A stretch of DNA of 64,000 nucleotides from Dendrophyllia cribrosa. Taxonomy: Eukaryota; Cnidaria; Anthozoa; Scleractinia; Dendrophylliidae. The DNA is taken from positions 44,623,068-44,687,067 of the forward strand of contig JAJLRJ010000004.1 of the NCBI GenBank assembly GCA_024195265.1. The letters run 5' to 3'. The notes under the pieces are model-generated. The model saw only the letters and a list, made by a program, of their open reading frames with translations. It was not told the origin of the DNA and did no database searches. The first letter of the stretch is position 1; each line of letters begins with the position of its first letter. A program made the translations under genes and the position numbers. This document shows positions 1 to 11,561 of the stretch, piece by piece.

Positions 1-2512
1 AAGACAATTTGAAAATAATGAAATGAAACAATATTCATGTATAGTGCGGAAGTTTTTTTATTAGCAGATAACTGAGCGTTGTTTGCTTTTGTGAGATCTG
101 ACCCTTCGTTAGTACAATGCATAGAAATTTCGCGCGATTTCTGTAAGTTATCAGCGCCAAAAAGTTAATTTCAGTTTCGGAGAAGTAACAACCGAATACA
201 ACGAAATATTAAAACTATAACATAATTTTTTTATGGTGTAGATAGGTCTTTTACCTATAAGTTGTTTTATTGCTATTCGCCAGTTTCATCTGCGACTTCG
301 CTTTCTCACAAAATACGAAGCAATTTGAACAACAATTCTCCAACAGAAATAACAGAACAGTTGCAAGTTCAGCTAAAACAACCATTCTTCTTTTCCTTCT
401 AGTTTGTTATAGGCGCTTTTATGTGTCAATCAGTCGTAGCGATGTCAGCGATGAATATAAATCATGGTGTGACAGTTTTGGATTTCCCTAAAGTTTTTCG
501 ATAAAAATTTGCCGCCTCTTCCAGAGCCACAGACAAAAAAATAATTATAATAAAATTACGTTCTTGTTTTCTAAAACTCGTAAGAAACAGACAAATTTTT
601 TAAAGCCTATCTTACCATATTTAAGTGCAGTTTTCTCTCGATATAAGTACAGTTTTCCGTGAGAGCCGAGGCCAGTGTAGAACTGAGACAGAGCGCTTAA
701 TGTGGTACCCTTCTTACAAATCAGTTATTTTAAAACAGTTGTTTTTTTATAGCTTTCCACCGACAGCAATATAATTAAACACTGATAGCTTCAAGCTCAA
801 AACACAAACTCTCATTAGTGGTTGCCTTATCTAAAATATCCAGTCTTTTACGGTTTAGTAGCAGTGGGAATTTAGTGATGTATCAGTGGCAGTTACTCAG
901 TATTCTCTTGTTGGCGAATTTCGTTATTCTCACCAGCTTGACATGGTGTTGATAATGAAGGGAGAAGTAAGCTTATGATCAGTCTCGAAATAATAAAAAA
1001 GGCAGAATATTCTCTTCAACGCCGTTGTCATTGGTCTACTTAAATCTTCTCAGGAACTTTGCAAAAAATTGGTACTTCTAAACACATCTAAACCGATTAT
1101 TACTCATTACGAAACAAATTATTGTCGAGAGAAAGCGATTTGAGAACTTTGAGAAGTCAGGAAATGGATGGCTGAATTCGTATTATAGGTTCACTGAGCC
1201 AGTAAATTAGTTCTCAAGTACATGGAAGTTTTCGTTCTCTTTCTGTCTGCTCAAACGGAAGGAAGTGTTTGTTTAGTTTTAAATTTGAACAAAACAGGGT
1301 ATAAATGCAAGCAATTCATCACAAATTGTGCAGGATGCCACTTGACAAGAGGTTTGTTTGTTTATAAAACACAAACACAATGCATGAAAACTTCCTACCT
1401 TTTCTCTGATATTTTAAACTGAGGCTGGTATTTATTAAAACATTTCAGGCTAATTTTTCGTGCTTTCTTTGAATATGTCTCCCAAACATGTGGGTTGCAT
1501 TTGCCTCATTTATTGACTTCGTTTCTTTATCATATTTAGCTGGACTGACCACCGCAACATTTGCTAGAATTACAGCTTAGTCAGATAAACCATCGATGCT
1601 GCTGAAAAGAGCACCTTTAAGCTAGCAATCCATGTGAATCTGAGCTTTATACTTGCCTAGAAACAGAGATATAGTCCAGTGAATGTGGAGATGTTTATAG
1701 GCGGTACGCAAACCTTGAACCGCCATATAAACGTCTGTAAAAATGAAAAAGATTCAATGATCTATATCTTCGTTTTTAAGCATGAAGATATAACGCTCAA
1801 ACGTTACAGACTTGCTAATTTTGAAGTGTTCTTTCTGGTAGCATTGATGGTTTTCCTGTCGGAGCCAAAACTACAAATTTAAAATAACTGTCAGGGGATA
1901 TATTATGCAATGGCTGAAGTAATTAAGGTCTGTTATTTCCCTGCTAGATTATTTATAGTTATTTAAATTGTTTAATCAGTATTACTTTTTTCTTGACTGA
2001 TCATTATAATTATGCGGTTTAAATTTCAGTCCAATTCGATCCGGAAACAGTGGAAGTAAGAACCACCTCGTGGATCCCACTGAAATTCCTATTTATTTAT
2101 TTATTTATTTAATTATCGATTAAAACAATGTTTTAAATATTAAAATAAGGTTTGAAAATATGACAATTTGTTATTTGAGAATTTCTAACCCTTAACAAAT
2201 ATGCGATTTGTATTTCTTAGAATCGGTTTGGTGGCATTTTGATCAGAGCCATGAAAATAGAAGCTTTGATTCACCAATTTTGGAATTAATTTAAGAATGG
2301 TTGATTTCCTTTGCTGTCAGACCTTCAGTCAATGAAAGGCTCGGGGACGGGAAAAGACTGAAAAGATTAGGGGAAAAAAACAAGACACAAAGGATAAAAT
2401 AGACTCGTTTTCGCTAAAATACGCGAGGTTTTACAGAGCAAATGAATAAAAATACTTTAACATGCAAGGCTGATCAGACAGCAAATTTGTTCGATTTCTT
2501 TTAATAATATAT
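1..2512. other. Intergenic, AT-rich, no gene recognised
   Basis: Only short ORFs without recognisable domains are present. They lack convincing splice-site context and their translations are low-complexity or ordinary noise. A short TTTA microsatellite lies near 2092-2112. Nothing else is supported. Confidence 0.6.
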
Positions 2513-2554
2513 GCCCGATATTTCGGTTAGACAAAACTAACCTTCATCAGGGGC
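2513..2554 (-). ncRNA. Hammerhead-ribozyme motif (Penelope-type), core intact
   Basis: Read on the minus strand, the motif has stem I GCCC (2554-2551), the core CTGATGA (2550-2544), one A, stem II GGTTAG/CTAACC closing a six-base loop (2542-2525), then GAAA followed by TATC (2524-2517), then GGGC (2516-2513), which pairs back to form stem I. Stem III is only two base pairs without a loop, the minimal form reported for hammerheads of Penelope-like retroelements. Every invariant core position is present. No reverse transcriptase lies nearby, so this is probably a decayed terminal repeat of such an element. Ribozyme activity is inferred from the motif, not shown. Confidence 0.65.
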
Positions 2555-4717
2555 TAAAGTTTTTTTATTTAGTTCATTGCTGATCCTGATCTGCTCAAAG
2601 ATCCAGCTACATTTTGCTACTGTTTGTTCAAGTGGTCCTTGCAGTTTTAAAGAAGTTATTGGAATAAAAATACCTTGGAAATGAATGAAAGAATACAATA
2701 TATACGAGGAATAGATAAAAACTCTTTCCAGTAATATCAGAATCATATGCTTTCAGTTTTCACATTCAGCCGGGAGTTTTTTCATTCCGCAAATTCGCAC
2801 TTATAAGAATATATATTTTTTAACCAATTAACTGAACATAACATAATGTGTTTACGGTTTTTGTTCCAGTCAAACGATAGAAAAGGAGCAAGCGAGCGAG
2901 ATGTCTGTGTAGTTACATCTTTTTAAACTCCTTCTTGTGTTTCATCAGAATTCAATGTCTTTAAGTAATCACTTTGCTTATTACCTGGGGTATAAATTTC
3001 ATATCTTCCAGTCTGCGTAACACATATATTTACCCAGCGTATTTGACAATACCAAGTGCTTCTTATCAGGCCTAAAAATAAACGTCAATCAATAATTTCT
3101 CTCAATCTAATCTTTTAAAAAAAAATCGTACAAGGATTATGTTTCATTCCTTTTTTTACCTTTTTAACACCGAACAACTACGACCTTCTGTTTCTTTACT
3201 CAGAATATTTTATATCGAAATATATATATTCAGGAGCCTATAGCTATTACCATCGGTTCCTGTATATTTTTTCTCCGTTATCAATCTTAATGACTTGAAA
3301 AAATGTCATCAGTTTTTATTATCTGACTCAATTGCCTTCGTTTAGTTATATATTTATATTTTTCTCTGTCCTTCCTTTGTATTTAGATTTATTGCTACAA
3401 GTTTCAAAGCCCTGAATTTTGATTATTTCATTCTTCTTCCGAGTTGTGAAAATTTGAAGAGGTACCTCCTGCAAGAAATGTGTCCTTTACAAAGTGAGCT
3501 ACTTTACGCGTTTTAAAACAATAGCGTCCTTAAACGCAATGTTTTATATCCGCCCCCTTGTTTTATTCAAGAGCCTGTCTAATTTACGAGGCGTTTACAT
3601 GATGTTAGCCTTGCCAAAGCCTTTTCCTTTTAGTGACAAATGACAATAAACGCGTCAACTTGAGTATCTTCTAAATACAGACCACTTTAAATCTACATTG
3701 TTAACGTGTGAAATGCTTTTATATATTGTTAGCGAAGTCCGCCAACTAATGTACTCTTGCTGTTTGCCAAATGTTTGATTCTCAAACCAGATCTTTAGTT
3801 GTCATAAAGAATTATTGATGTCAATTCTTGTAGAACATACCACGTAGCACAGAGGATGGGGGCGAGACGGGAGAACATTGCATCTCGCGACAGAAATCCG
3901 AGTTGCTGTAAAGGTTGACAGTAAATTTGTTTTGTTTGTTTTGGTTTTATTCTCTATTATTTTTTGTTGTTTATCGTCTTTAATAAACAGATTACCACTG
4001 CATTTTTGTTCTATTATATTCTTTCGTTCCAATTTTCTTTTCACGCTTTTGCATTCAACGGTTCTTTGGGAGAAAAGAATAGACAAATGTCTCCAGGTCT
4101 CTGCGCGCGCTATTGTAGAATCATGCTTAATTCTGATTTTACCTTGACGCTTTAACCAATTTGATGAAATTTTCTTTTCTGCTAACATGCGACACAGTGA
4201 TGTTTTGAATTTGAATATCATTGCGAGCTATTAACGCGGTATGAGAACAGCACATATGTTTTAAAGTTGTATTGAGTATGTTAGCAATTAAAACTTAGCA
4301 CAGAACTCATTAACACGTCGCAAATCGCCTGCCATTTACCAAACAACTTTGGTTTCAAACTTAATGTGTTAATATCGTTAGTAACAGCAAACGATAACCA
4401 AAAATCTACTCTTGCCTCTATAAACAGTTCGGGTCTGCGAAACCCCCGTTGAGATCAGTCAAGTGAAAATGAACAAAATCATTGTACTATTCAACAAAAA
4501 AACAAAGCTTATCGCGCGCGACATTGGTCTTCTTGAAAGTTTAAATATAAACTACTGAATACAAGGTACAAATGGACAAGTACTACTGACTTTTTAGCGC
4601 TTTTTGTGTGAAAAGGTCTCCGTGGTACGGGAAAATACCTCCCAAAGTAACATTTGAAGACATTTGACGAAACTGAAAAAAGGGACTGTTTGGGGCGTAC
4701 TAATAAATTTATTGTGA
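2555..4717. other. Intergenic, no gene recognised
   Basis: AT-rich sequence. Overlapping ORFs at 3802-4221 (minus) and 3878-4147 (plus) have no recognisable domain and run antisense to each other, so they are treated as chance ORFs. The first ~190 bp may be residual retroelement sequence attached to the hammerhead motif. Confidence 0.5.
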
Positions 4718-4719
4718 CT

Positions 4720-4821
4720 GAGTTCATTTGAATGATACTATTAGTTTGGTCGTAAAAAAAATATTAATCATGATTAATATTTTTTTACGACCAAACTAAT
4801 AGTATCATTCAAATGAACTCA
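4720..4821. repeat. Near-perfect ~100 bp palindrome (no spacer)
   Basis: Two ~50-base arms meet at about 4770/4771 with essentially no loop. The left arm starts near gagttcatttg and the right arm ends with its complement near caaatgaactc. The only asymmetry seen is one A/T in an internal run (eight A against seven T). The sequence would form a cruciform or hairpin. It could be a palindromic MITE or an inverted duplication; no clear target-site duplication was identified. Confidence 0.9.
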
Positions 4822-4829
4822 TTCTCTTA

Positions 4830-6869
4830 AGGCCGGAATCGCGAGTTTTCCATATGAACTATCTTTATTTGGATGTTTAGAAAACACGAGGCTTTTATTC
4901 CATTTTCACACTAACATACAAAGATCCCGCATCCAGGTTCTCTCTAATTCCCCAACGAGAATCTTGCTCGATGATGCCTCAACATGATATTAATGAGAAA
5001 CAACTGAATGGAATGGAGCTTTGTTTTGAAGTCAGTCTTTGAACAAACTTTATTCTAAAAGAGTCTTGCAGGTCGACAATGGTTAATAGCTTACTGGTTG
5101 CAATTTTAACATTGTTTAATTCAAGTCATAGGAGCAACTTGGCACTCCGATGGTTGTACTCACGCTCCGCGCGCGTGAAATAAAGAAATTGGAAGCATAT
5201 GCACGCAGGCTACCTATAATACTGATCATGGCTACATATGTTTTATAAAATAAATTGCGAAAATCCTAAACGTGCTGGTGATTGTCTCAGGAGATATCAA
5301 ACCTCAAATTAATATCCCTGCATATCTTTTTTCATCTATTCCTGGCTTTCCACTCAAATCAATGCCCCAAACTCTTTCCACTGTTTGAGCTTTATTTCCT
5401 GCTGTGTGATTGTCTCTACTTCCCATCTGCGATCTTGATCAATGCCCAGAGACTTTATTTAATAGTCTCAAAGAAACAAACTGCGCTGTCAACTGCTGAG
5501 TACGTGATTCCAAGCCTAAATCGAGAAAATGTGGCCGTAGAAACAGCATTCACTGCTCTATTGAAATTTGATATTAAACACTGATGTATATACAATGCAA
5601 AATAAAACGGACAAAATAAATTTGGCCAAACTAATTGCAGGGAGCGAGGAGTGTAAGAACAAGATATATTGTAATTCGTTCTCTCTGGCTCCTTCTTCCC
5701 TTCACTTCCCCCCCCCCCCCCACCCCCGCCTCCCCACCCCCCACGACAAGGCATTATGTTTGAGTTATAGTCATACCAAATAAGGTTCCTCAATTTTTGA
5801 ATAACCAATAACTCTAAGGGAAATGTTAAGCATTCTCTTAAAAGTTTAGAACACAGATCCAAAATTTGCACGTTTTTTCTTCTTGATTAATACATATTTT
5901 TTGGCAGCTGGCTGAGCACAGTTTGGCGATGGTTCGCAAAGAGTAAATTATGAGTAAATTATTCGACATTTTTTGATAATATAATACTTGAAGTTCGTTT
6001 AATCAGTCAAACTTATTCAAACTGAAATATTACTCATTTTCCATACGTGTTTCCCACAACAAAAATCTAGAATTTTGCAATTAGTTATCTTACAACGGTT
6101 ATCTTCATTTTGCATTTGCTTGCTTCCTGGATAATTCAGTTTTTCCGACTAACAGTTTTACGATATTTTCTCTAACCATTCTGCTTTTACACTTGACTTC
6201 AGTTAAATAAAATTGTTTCAGTAACACACGAAATCACTAACGCTTCGACAAAACAACAGAATGAAAGTTTTTTTTTTAAAAGAAATTCTGCTTTTTTAAT
6301 TTTAAAGCGCGTCCTACTGAAAACTGCCTTACGGTGATGTAAGGTTTTTGAATAAAGATTTTTAATTATTTTATTTTATTTAAAAAGTCCGGATATTAGT
6401 GATTTGCCAAAGCCTCGTATTGTGTTTTGCAGATTTTTAGCTTTGATGCCCTAATTTGATCATACTTTATGCAATTTCAATAAAACATAAAACCTGCTCT
6501 TTTCGAAAACAAGACCTTTGAAGAAAACCCACCATAAGCAGTGTTTCTTAACATTGAACTTATCCCGTAATTTGTATCAAAATTAGTCTGTCTGTTGTTC
6601 TGAATTGCTGTGGAAATAATACCCCAACTTATGCCAATAAATCGGGATAAAAACCTCGAGATTAACCCGAATCAAGGTGTGTTTTTCTCTTTTTTGTGTA
6701 TCTAGTCATCAAGCTTATTGATAAAGAAACTAACATTATGAAATCTCCGATGAAAGTGACATCATGTACAAACGGTTTTTTCTAGCTTTAAAGGCTTCGC
6801 GATTCTTCCCCGCTGTTAAAACTATAGTTAACATGAACCTAAATTTAATAACAAATCACAAGATCTTAC
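4830..6869. other. Intergenic with a C-rich tract, no gene recognised
   Basis: Apart from a C-rich low-complexity run at about 5709-5743 and a poly-T run near 6266-6277, no repeat structure or coding signal is supported. ORFs crossing the C-rich tract are glycine- or proline-rich artefacts of that tract. Confidence 0.5.
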
Positions 6870-7027
6870 CTCGAAATGTCTCATAGGCGTATCTAGGAAC
6901 TGAACTCTTTTAATCAATCGGGTGAAATTTCCTTGAAACGGACCGAAAAAAATATTTTCGGCGATGGAACTCTTCGCCCATACCTGACCTCCGTTCTTCG
7001 CCGATATAATTTTTGACATCTTGCGCC
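6870..7027 (-). CDS. Orphan exon resembling the start of a PR/SET domain
   Basis: A possible internal exon on the minus strand: acceptor ATATTCAG before 7027 and donor GAG|GTAAGATC after 6870, 158 nt, two bases plus 52 codons. Its translation contains GGQVWAKSSIAENIFFGPFQ, which resembles the opening of PR domains in PRDM proteins (a VWA...I...FGP.G pattern). I could not find the rest of a PR domain or any C2H2 zinc-finger exon in the window, so neighbouring exons would have to be off the left edge or too short to recognise, or the exon is a fragment. The resemblance is by eye and moderate. It could be chance. Confidence 0.35.
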
Positions 7028-9040
7028 CTGAATATATCGTCTCTTTCTAAGACAACTTTTAAAAAGGCTTCTTTCGTTAAAACGCTTGAAAAAATTTTAA
7101 GCAGGCTGATTAACGTTGAAAAATCCGCTGGGTAAAAAGAAAGGAAGAAATTTCATTCCCTGAACAGAGAAAGGTGCTTCTTCATTTCACAGAGGAGAGA
7201 GAAGAAATGACAATTTATTGATACTTGACTTGTTTTTATTTTTGCGCCTGAGTGTGGGAACGCGTGCATGCTTGACATCTGTTGATTTAATAGGTTTTAG
7301 TCTTTTAATACATTGTTTAGATAAAATACCTTTGTTCTTCATTTCTTTAAAAGTATCTATTATTGCCACTAGAAGCTTTTAAATACATGTCGAGAACAGA
7401 CATCTGTGAAAGTCCAATGAATCAAATCTAACCCAAGTCACTAATTAAACCAAATTGGTACCGTGTGGGACAATTTATTGAAGATCTCTTTTGTTCTTTA
7501 AGTATTCAAAAGCTTTTTTTTGGCTATTTCCCGACTTTAGGGTATCTTAAAACATTTTAAATCCATATGTTTAAATTCCCATGTATAAAAAATGTTCTTC
7601 AGATTTTAACTTTCCCAGGGAAGTTAAATATATAACTATTCTTGACTGAACAAACCCAGTTTGTCGCTCGTGGCAAAATATTTTTCATATATATAATACT
7701 TTTTTTACATGAACAATATGAGGTAGAGTGTTGCATCGAAAGCTCACTTTTAATTATTGCATTTCCATTACGAGTTAAACTTAAAATTTTAACTTGACAT
7801 CATGTCAAACTAGTCGTAATTAATCGTAATTTGTCGGAAAAGGTTCGTGAGAATTAGCCAATCGGTTCGTCACCCGGATCCCTGCGGAGGCATAGTCAGT
7901 GTTGATAGTGTACGGTTTGATTTCCGATTTGCCTCTTGCGTTTATTCTATAAATCAAATGAAGAAACGTGATTAAAAACATAATAATAGAAATCAAAAGC
8001 AGAAAAACAGTTGAGCAGCAAAAAAAAAAAAAAAAAGTAAAGAAAGAAAGAAAAAAAAAAGGTAAAAGAAGGAAGCCGAGATTTATTTAAGTAGTCATTA
8101 AAAATTATGACCGGACGAAAAATTATAAATATGTTTTTAATATTTTAAAGTGATTAAGAAAGCTGTTTACGCATCTCTAGGATTGAAGAGGACTGAAGAT
8201 ATCTTGCATAAATGACATTGGTGAAGTTAATGCTTCTATCGGAGTAAATTGAAGCATTTTGGTGCTCGTTTTCATGAAATTGCAGTTTTTAGGAGCCGGC
8301 TGAATCACGAAATTTGCATACGTCAATTGTTTCCGTAAAAAAACTAATGTGCTTAGGTGGAAAATCGTTTACTCGACACATTCGACATATCTACCTAATA
8401 TGACTAAGAACTGTCATCGTTAAAAGTTAAATTAGGAGAGCCTGAGTAAAGAATTGCTTCTTAGTTTTTTAACTTGGGAGTTTGATACTGTCTCGAGGGT
8501 TTTATCCATTCGCCAACGATCAAAAAAGCATTTTTTTGTATTCTTGGTTTTCACTTACGTCATATCAAAATTCAGAAGCATTGAACAACAGATTTCGATT
8601 CCAAAATGTTTATGGAATTGTAGAGAGTTTAAAACTACACATCTCGACCAAATTTTGCAGCGGCCATCTTGTTGCCCCACTTAGTGGCATCTACACCCAA
8701 AATCTCATCACAATATATTGGATACACTATAAGTTTATATCGTCTTATAAGCATCTATAATGCAAAAATAACTTTCAACTGGTTCAATTTTGTTTATTTT
8801 CATGGCTTATCTGAAATAGCGTGACGACTTGCGTGACACATTTAACACCTTTATAAATCGAAGCAAAACATCGTTAAAACCTGAAACGTTTTGTGAAAGA
8901 TTGTAACACTGGTATCCACATACCATGTTAGAAACAGCTTTGTAGGATGTATACTTTAGATTTGTGAATTTTTATGACGTCATCATGTGCAAACCAAGAA
9001 TTGATCATGGGATTTCTGAGGGCAAATGCGAGCAATAGCA
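7028..9040. other. Intergenic, A-rich microsatellite, no gene recognised
   Basis: Contains an A-rich run with GAAA units at about 8020-8061. ORFs here are short and without domains. Confidence 0.5.
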
Positions 9041-9059
9041 CTGTGGCTTTAGAAGTTGC

Positions 9060-9485
9060 GGGAGTTCCGATCCCGGGGAGGGGGGGAAGGGGGGTACTCT
9101 GCAAATTTTTGGGTGGGGGTGTGCCGCTGGGACCCTGAGACCCTTGCCATATACTAGACCATTTTAGCTGCATTTTGCAACCCTATTCTAGACTAAACAA
9201 CGAAAAAACCTACCCTATCCTAGACCTTTTCTAGACTCGCTATTTTCCAGAAACTCGTTCACTATCACAGTTATTAGTTAACAGGGGTCAGTAAAAATGC
9301 CGTACTGCCCGCCGTACTGATTTTTAAATGCTATTTGCCAGTAAACCTTGTCTAGACTAAATTTCTTCATGCAACTGATCAGTTTCGCGGAAAATGACAC
9401 CCTATTCTAGACCAAAAATTTCTGATAACTATACCCTATCCCAGACTAAACTGTCTGTGAAACCATACCCTTCACCTATATAAAT
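9060..9485. repeat. Repeat with a G-rich end and iterated CTAGAC motifs
   Basis: A G-rich start (ggggagggggggaagg, then ggtactctgc) is followed by about seven spaced copies of CTAGAC or CCAGAC, commonly in the context ccctattctagacc, over about 300 bp. The same G-rich start followed by ggtact appears near 32440. It looks like a non-coding interspersed repeat with internal iterations, class unknown. Confidence 0.5.
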
Positions 9486-9595
9486 GAATGGGGTTAGTTT
9501 CTAGAGAAACTGTGGTGCTGCGTCGGTGGGGGGATGAAACACGAGAATTTAGTTTTATCGACTGAGTCGATAAGGTAAATTGACCACCGTAAAAA

Positions 9596-9644
9596 GATTC
9601 AAATAGCTGACGTTTCGAGCGCTAGCCCTTCGTCGGAGCGAATC
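9596..9644 (-). ncRNA. Hammerhead-type motif in Penelope 3' region, core variant
   Basis: On the minus strand: stem I GATTCGCT (9644-9637), core CCGACGA (9636-9630), one A, stem II GGGC/GCTC with a four-base loop (9628-9617), GAAACGTC (9616-9609), then AGC...GAATC (9608-9596), which pairs with the start. This matches Penelope-type hammerheads with a two-base-pair stem III, except that the invariant U4 of CUGANGA is C. That change would be expected to impair self-cleavage, so the copy is probably inactive or weak. The structural assignment is by eye. Confidence 0.6.
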
Positions 9645-9734
9645 AAGGAATTGTGGGTAGTGTGTGGTTTTATATAGTAAGCGGTGGAGCTACGCTATTG
9701 GTGGAAATTTGGTGACGTGAAAAACAAATGTAGA

Positions 9735-11561
9735 TTAGTTGAATGAAAAGCGTTCGTTGATTCCGTGGGGTTTGAGAGTGCCGATTTGAAAGATGATTTT
9801 TTGTTCTAGGTTTTTACGGCTTTCTGTGTTACCCTGGTGTAGGGAAAGGCCGCAGATTGTCATGTGTTGTTTAGAATGGTTAGTAAGATTAAAATGGCGC
9901 GCGACTGGTTTGGATGCGTCTTTGTCATTTTTTTCAACGTCTCGGAGATGTTCACGAAAACGGTCGCCCAGTCTTCTCCCTGTTTCGCCAATGTATATCT
10001 TTTTGCAAAAAGTACATGTTATGCAGTAGATAACATTTACGGAGGTGCATGTAAAACGATCAGTGATTTTAATAGATCGTTTGGGTCCTGTTATTTTGTC
10101 CGCGTTGTGAATGAAAGGACAAGTGTTACATCGTGTGCGTGTGCATTTGAAAGTTCCCGGTACATCGTCAGATTTCAGTGCGCTCGTAACTAGAAAGTTG
10201 CCAATGTTTTTGTCACGTTTGAATGAAATTAGTGGGGGTTGTGAAAAAATTCTGCCTGTTTCGGGGTCGTTTTGGAGTAATTTGAAATTTTTTAAAATGA
10301 TGCTTTTGACTGTGTTGTTGTGTGGGTGGAAAGTGAGGGTGAATGGAATTCTCTCGTTCTCTTCCTTCTGTGGCGTTTGTAGTGCTGATTGTCTGTCGAT
10401 CTGTTGTGCACGTTGTTGGCCCGTATTAACAACAGAGTCAGGGTACCCACGTTTCTTGAAAAACTGGCACATTTCTTCTGATTTGTTGGAAAAATCAGAG
10501 TCATCACTACATAGACGTCGAAGTCTGAGAAATTGAGAATACGGAATGGCGTTTTTAACGTGCGATGGATGTGAGGATGAATGTAACAGATAACTGTGGG
10601 AATCTGTAGGTTTGTAGTGCACACTTGTGGATAAACTGTTACCGTTGATTGAAATATTAATGTCAAGAAAAGCGACTGAGGTTTCGGAAATTTCCCAGGT
10701 ATATTTTAGAGCGGGATGAAAAGTATTGACAGAAGTTATGAATTGATTAAGTTCCTCTTTACTGGAAGAGGTAGCGCCAATGCAATCATCGATGTAGCGG
10801 CCGTAGAGTTCGGGTTTGGTTCCGTGGTACTGATTAAAAAATTTGTCTTCGATGTGGCCTACAAAAAGGTTAGCGTAGCTTGGTCCCATTTTGGTGCCCA
10901 TGGCGACTCCATTTACTTGTTTGTAGTAGTTTTGGGAAAATGAAAAACAGTTAAGTGTCAAAACTAATTCGGCTAAGCGGAGCAGTGTTTCTGAGCTTGG
11001 GTTTTGAATGGAGCGCTGGTCGAAAAAATATTTTAGTGCTTGAAGTCCTTCGTCATTGGGGATGACGGTATATAAAGAGGTAATGTCCATAGTGAAAATT
11101 AATTTGTTTTCGCTGGCAAAACTGAAATCCCGGAAAATTTCGAGTGCGTGATTGGTGTCCTTAATGTACGAGGGTAGTGATTTGACAATGGGGGCCATGA
11201 TTTTGTCTAAATAGCTAGAAATTAGTTCGGTAGGACAGCTACAAGCGGAAACAATTGGTCGGCCCGGATTGTTTGGTTTATGAATTTTAGGTTTGAAATA
11301 AACGCGTGAGGTTCTAGGAGTAGTGATGATGAGATTGTTGGCGGTAACTGGTAATTGTTGTTTAGTAATGAGGTCTTGGATAGTTTCTTTGACAATTTTT
11401 TGGTTGGTAGAAGTGAGATCTTTATCAACTTTGGCATAGAAAGCGGTGTCAGAAAGTTGCCGAAAAGCCTCTTGTCGGTAAAGGTCGGTCCGCCAAACAA
11501 CTACCGCCCCGCCTTTGTCGGCCGCTTTGATAACAATGTCACCTTCACCTATATAGCTCAT
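9735..11561 (-). CDS. Penelope-like reverse transcriptase with GIY-YIG endonuclease (N-terminally truncated)
   Basis: 608 codons are open with no internal stop. In order they show the N-terminal VIKAADKGGAVVVW block, a GRPIVSACSCPTELISSYLD block, RT motif A (FTMDITSLYTVIP), motif B (NGVAMGTKMGPSYANLF), the catalytic YIDD box (YGRYIDDCIG) and the following AFLDI and KPTDSHSYL blocks. A cysteine cluster (FKCTRTRCNTCPF) follows, then a C-terminal GIY-YIG nuclease (VIYCITC...KKIYIGETGR, RFREHL, ARHFN). This order is diagnostic of endonuclease-bearing Penelope-like elements, in which the enzyme copies element RNA at a nicked chromosomal site. The first Met lies inside a conserved block, so it is not the natural start; the real N terminus is lost at 11562-11599. 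Shorter ORFs on the opposite strand are antisense shadows. Confidence 0.93.
   Translation of the reverse strand: MSYIGEGDIVIKAADKGGAVVVWRTDLYRQEAFRQLSDTAFYAKVDKDLTSTNQKIVKETIQDLITKQQLPVTANNLIITTPRTSRVYFKPKIHKPNNPGRPIVSACSCPTELISSYLDKIMAPIVKSLPSYIKDTNHALEIFRDFSFASENKLIFTMDITSLYTVIPNDEGLQALKYFFDQRSIQNPSSETLLRLAELVLTLNCFSFSQNYYKQVNGVAMGTKMGPSYANLFVGHIEDKFFNQYHGTKPELYGRYIDDCIGATSSSKEELNQFITSVNTFHPALKYTWEISETSVAFLDINISINGNSLSTSVHYKPTDSHSYLLHSSSHPSHVKNAIPYSQFLRLRRLCSDDSDFSNKSEEMCQFFKKRGYPDSVVNTGQQRAQQIDRQSALQTPQKEENERIPFTLTFHPHNNTVKSIILKNFKLLQNDPETGRIFSQPPLISFKRDKNIGNFLVTSALKSDDVPGTFKCTRTRCNTCPFIHNADKITGPKRSIKITDRFTCTSVNVIYCITCTFCKKIYIGETGRRLGDRFREHLRDVEKNDKDASKPVARHFNLTNHSKQHMTICGLSLHQGNTESRKNLEQKIIFQIGTLKPHGINERFSFN

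Larger units (their letters stand above)
9550..11561 (-). mobile_element. Penelope-like retroelement, 5'-truncated
   Basis: The element comprises the reverse transcriptase/GIY-YIG ORF (9735-11561) and a 3' region with a hammerhead-type motif (9596-9644) and a short palindrome around 9557-9573 (ttatcgactgagtcgataa). The 5' part is missing: the ORF is already inside the conserved N-terminal region of the family when it meets a C18/G20 run. The open frame suggests a fairly recent copy. No target-site duplication was established because the 5' end is obscured by the homopolymer junction. Confidence 0.85.

Noticed and set aside
3802..4221. 139-residue minus-strand ORF
   Set aside because: No domain, no splice context, and overlapped by equally open plus-strand ORFs.
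5455..5871. 138-residue minus-strand ORF with poly-Gly
   Set aside because: Created by the C-rich tract at 5709-5743.
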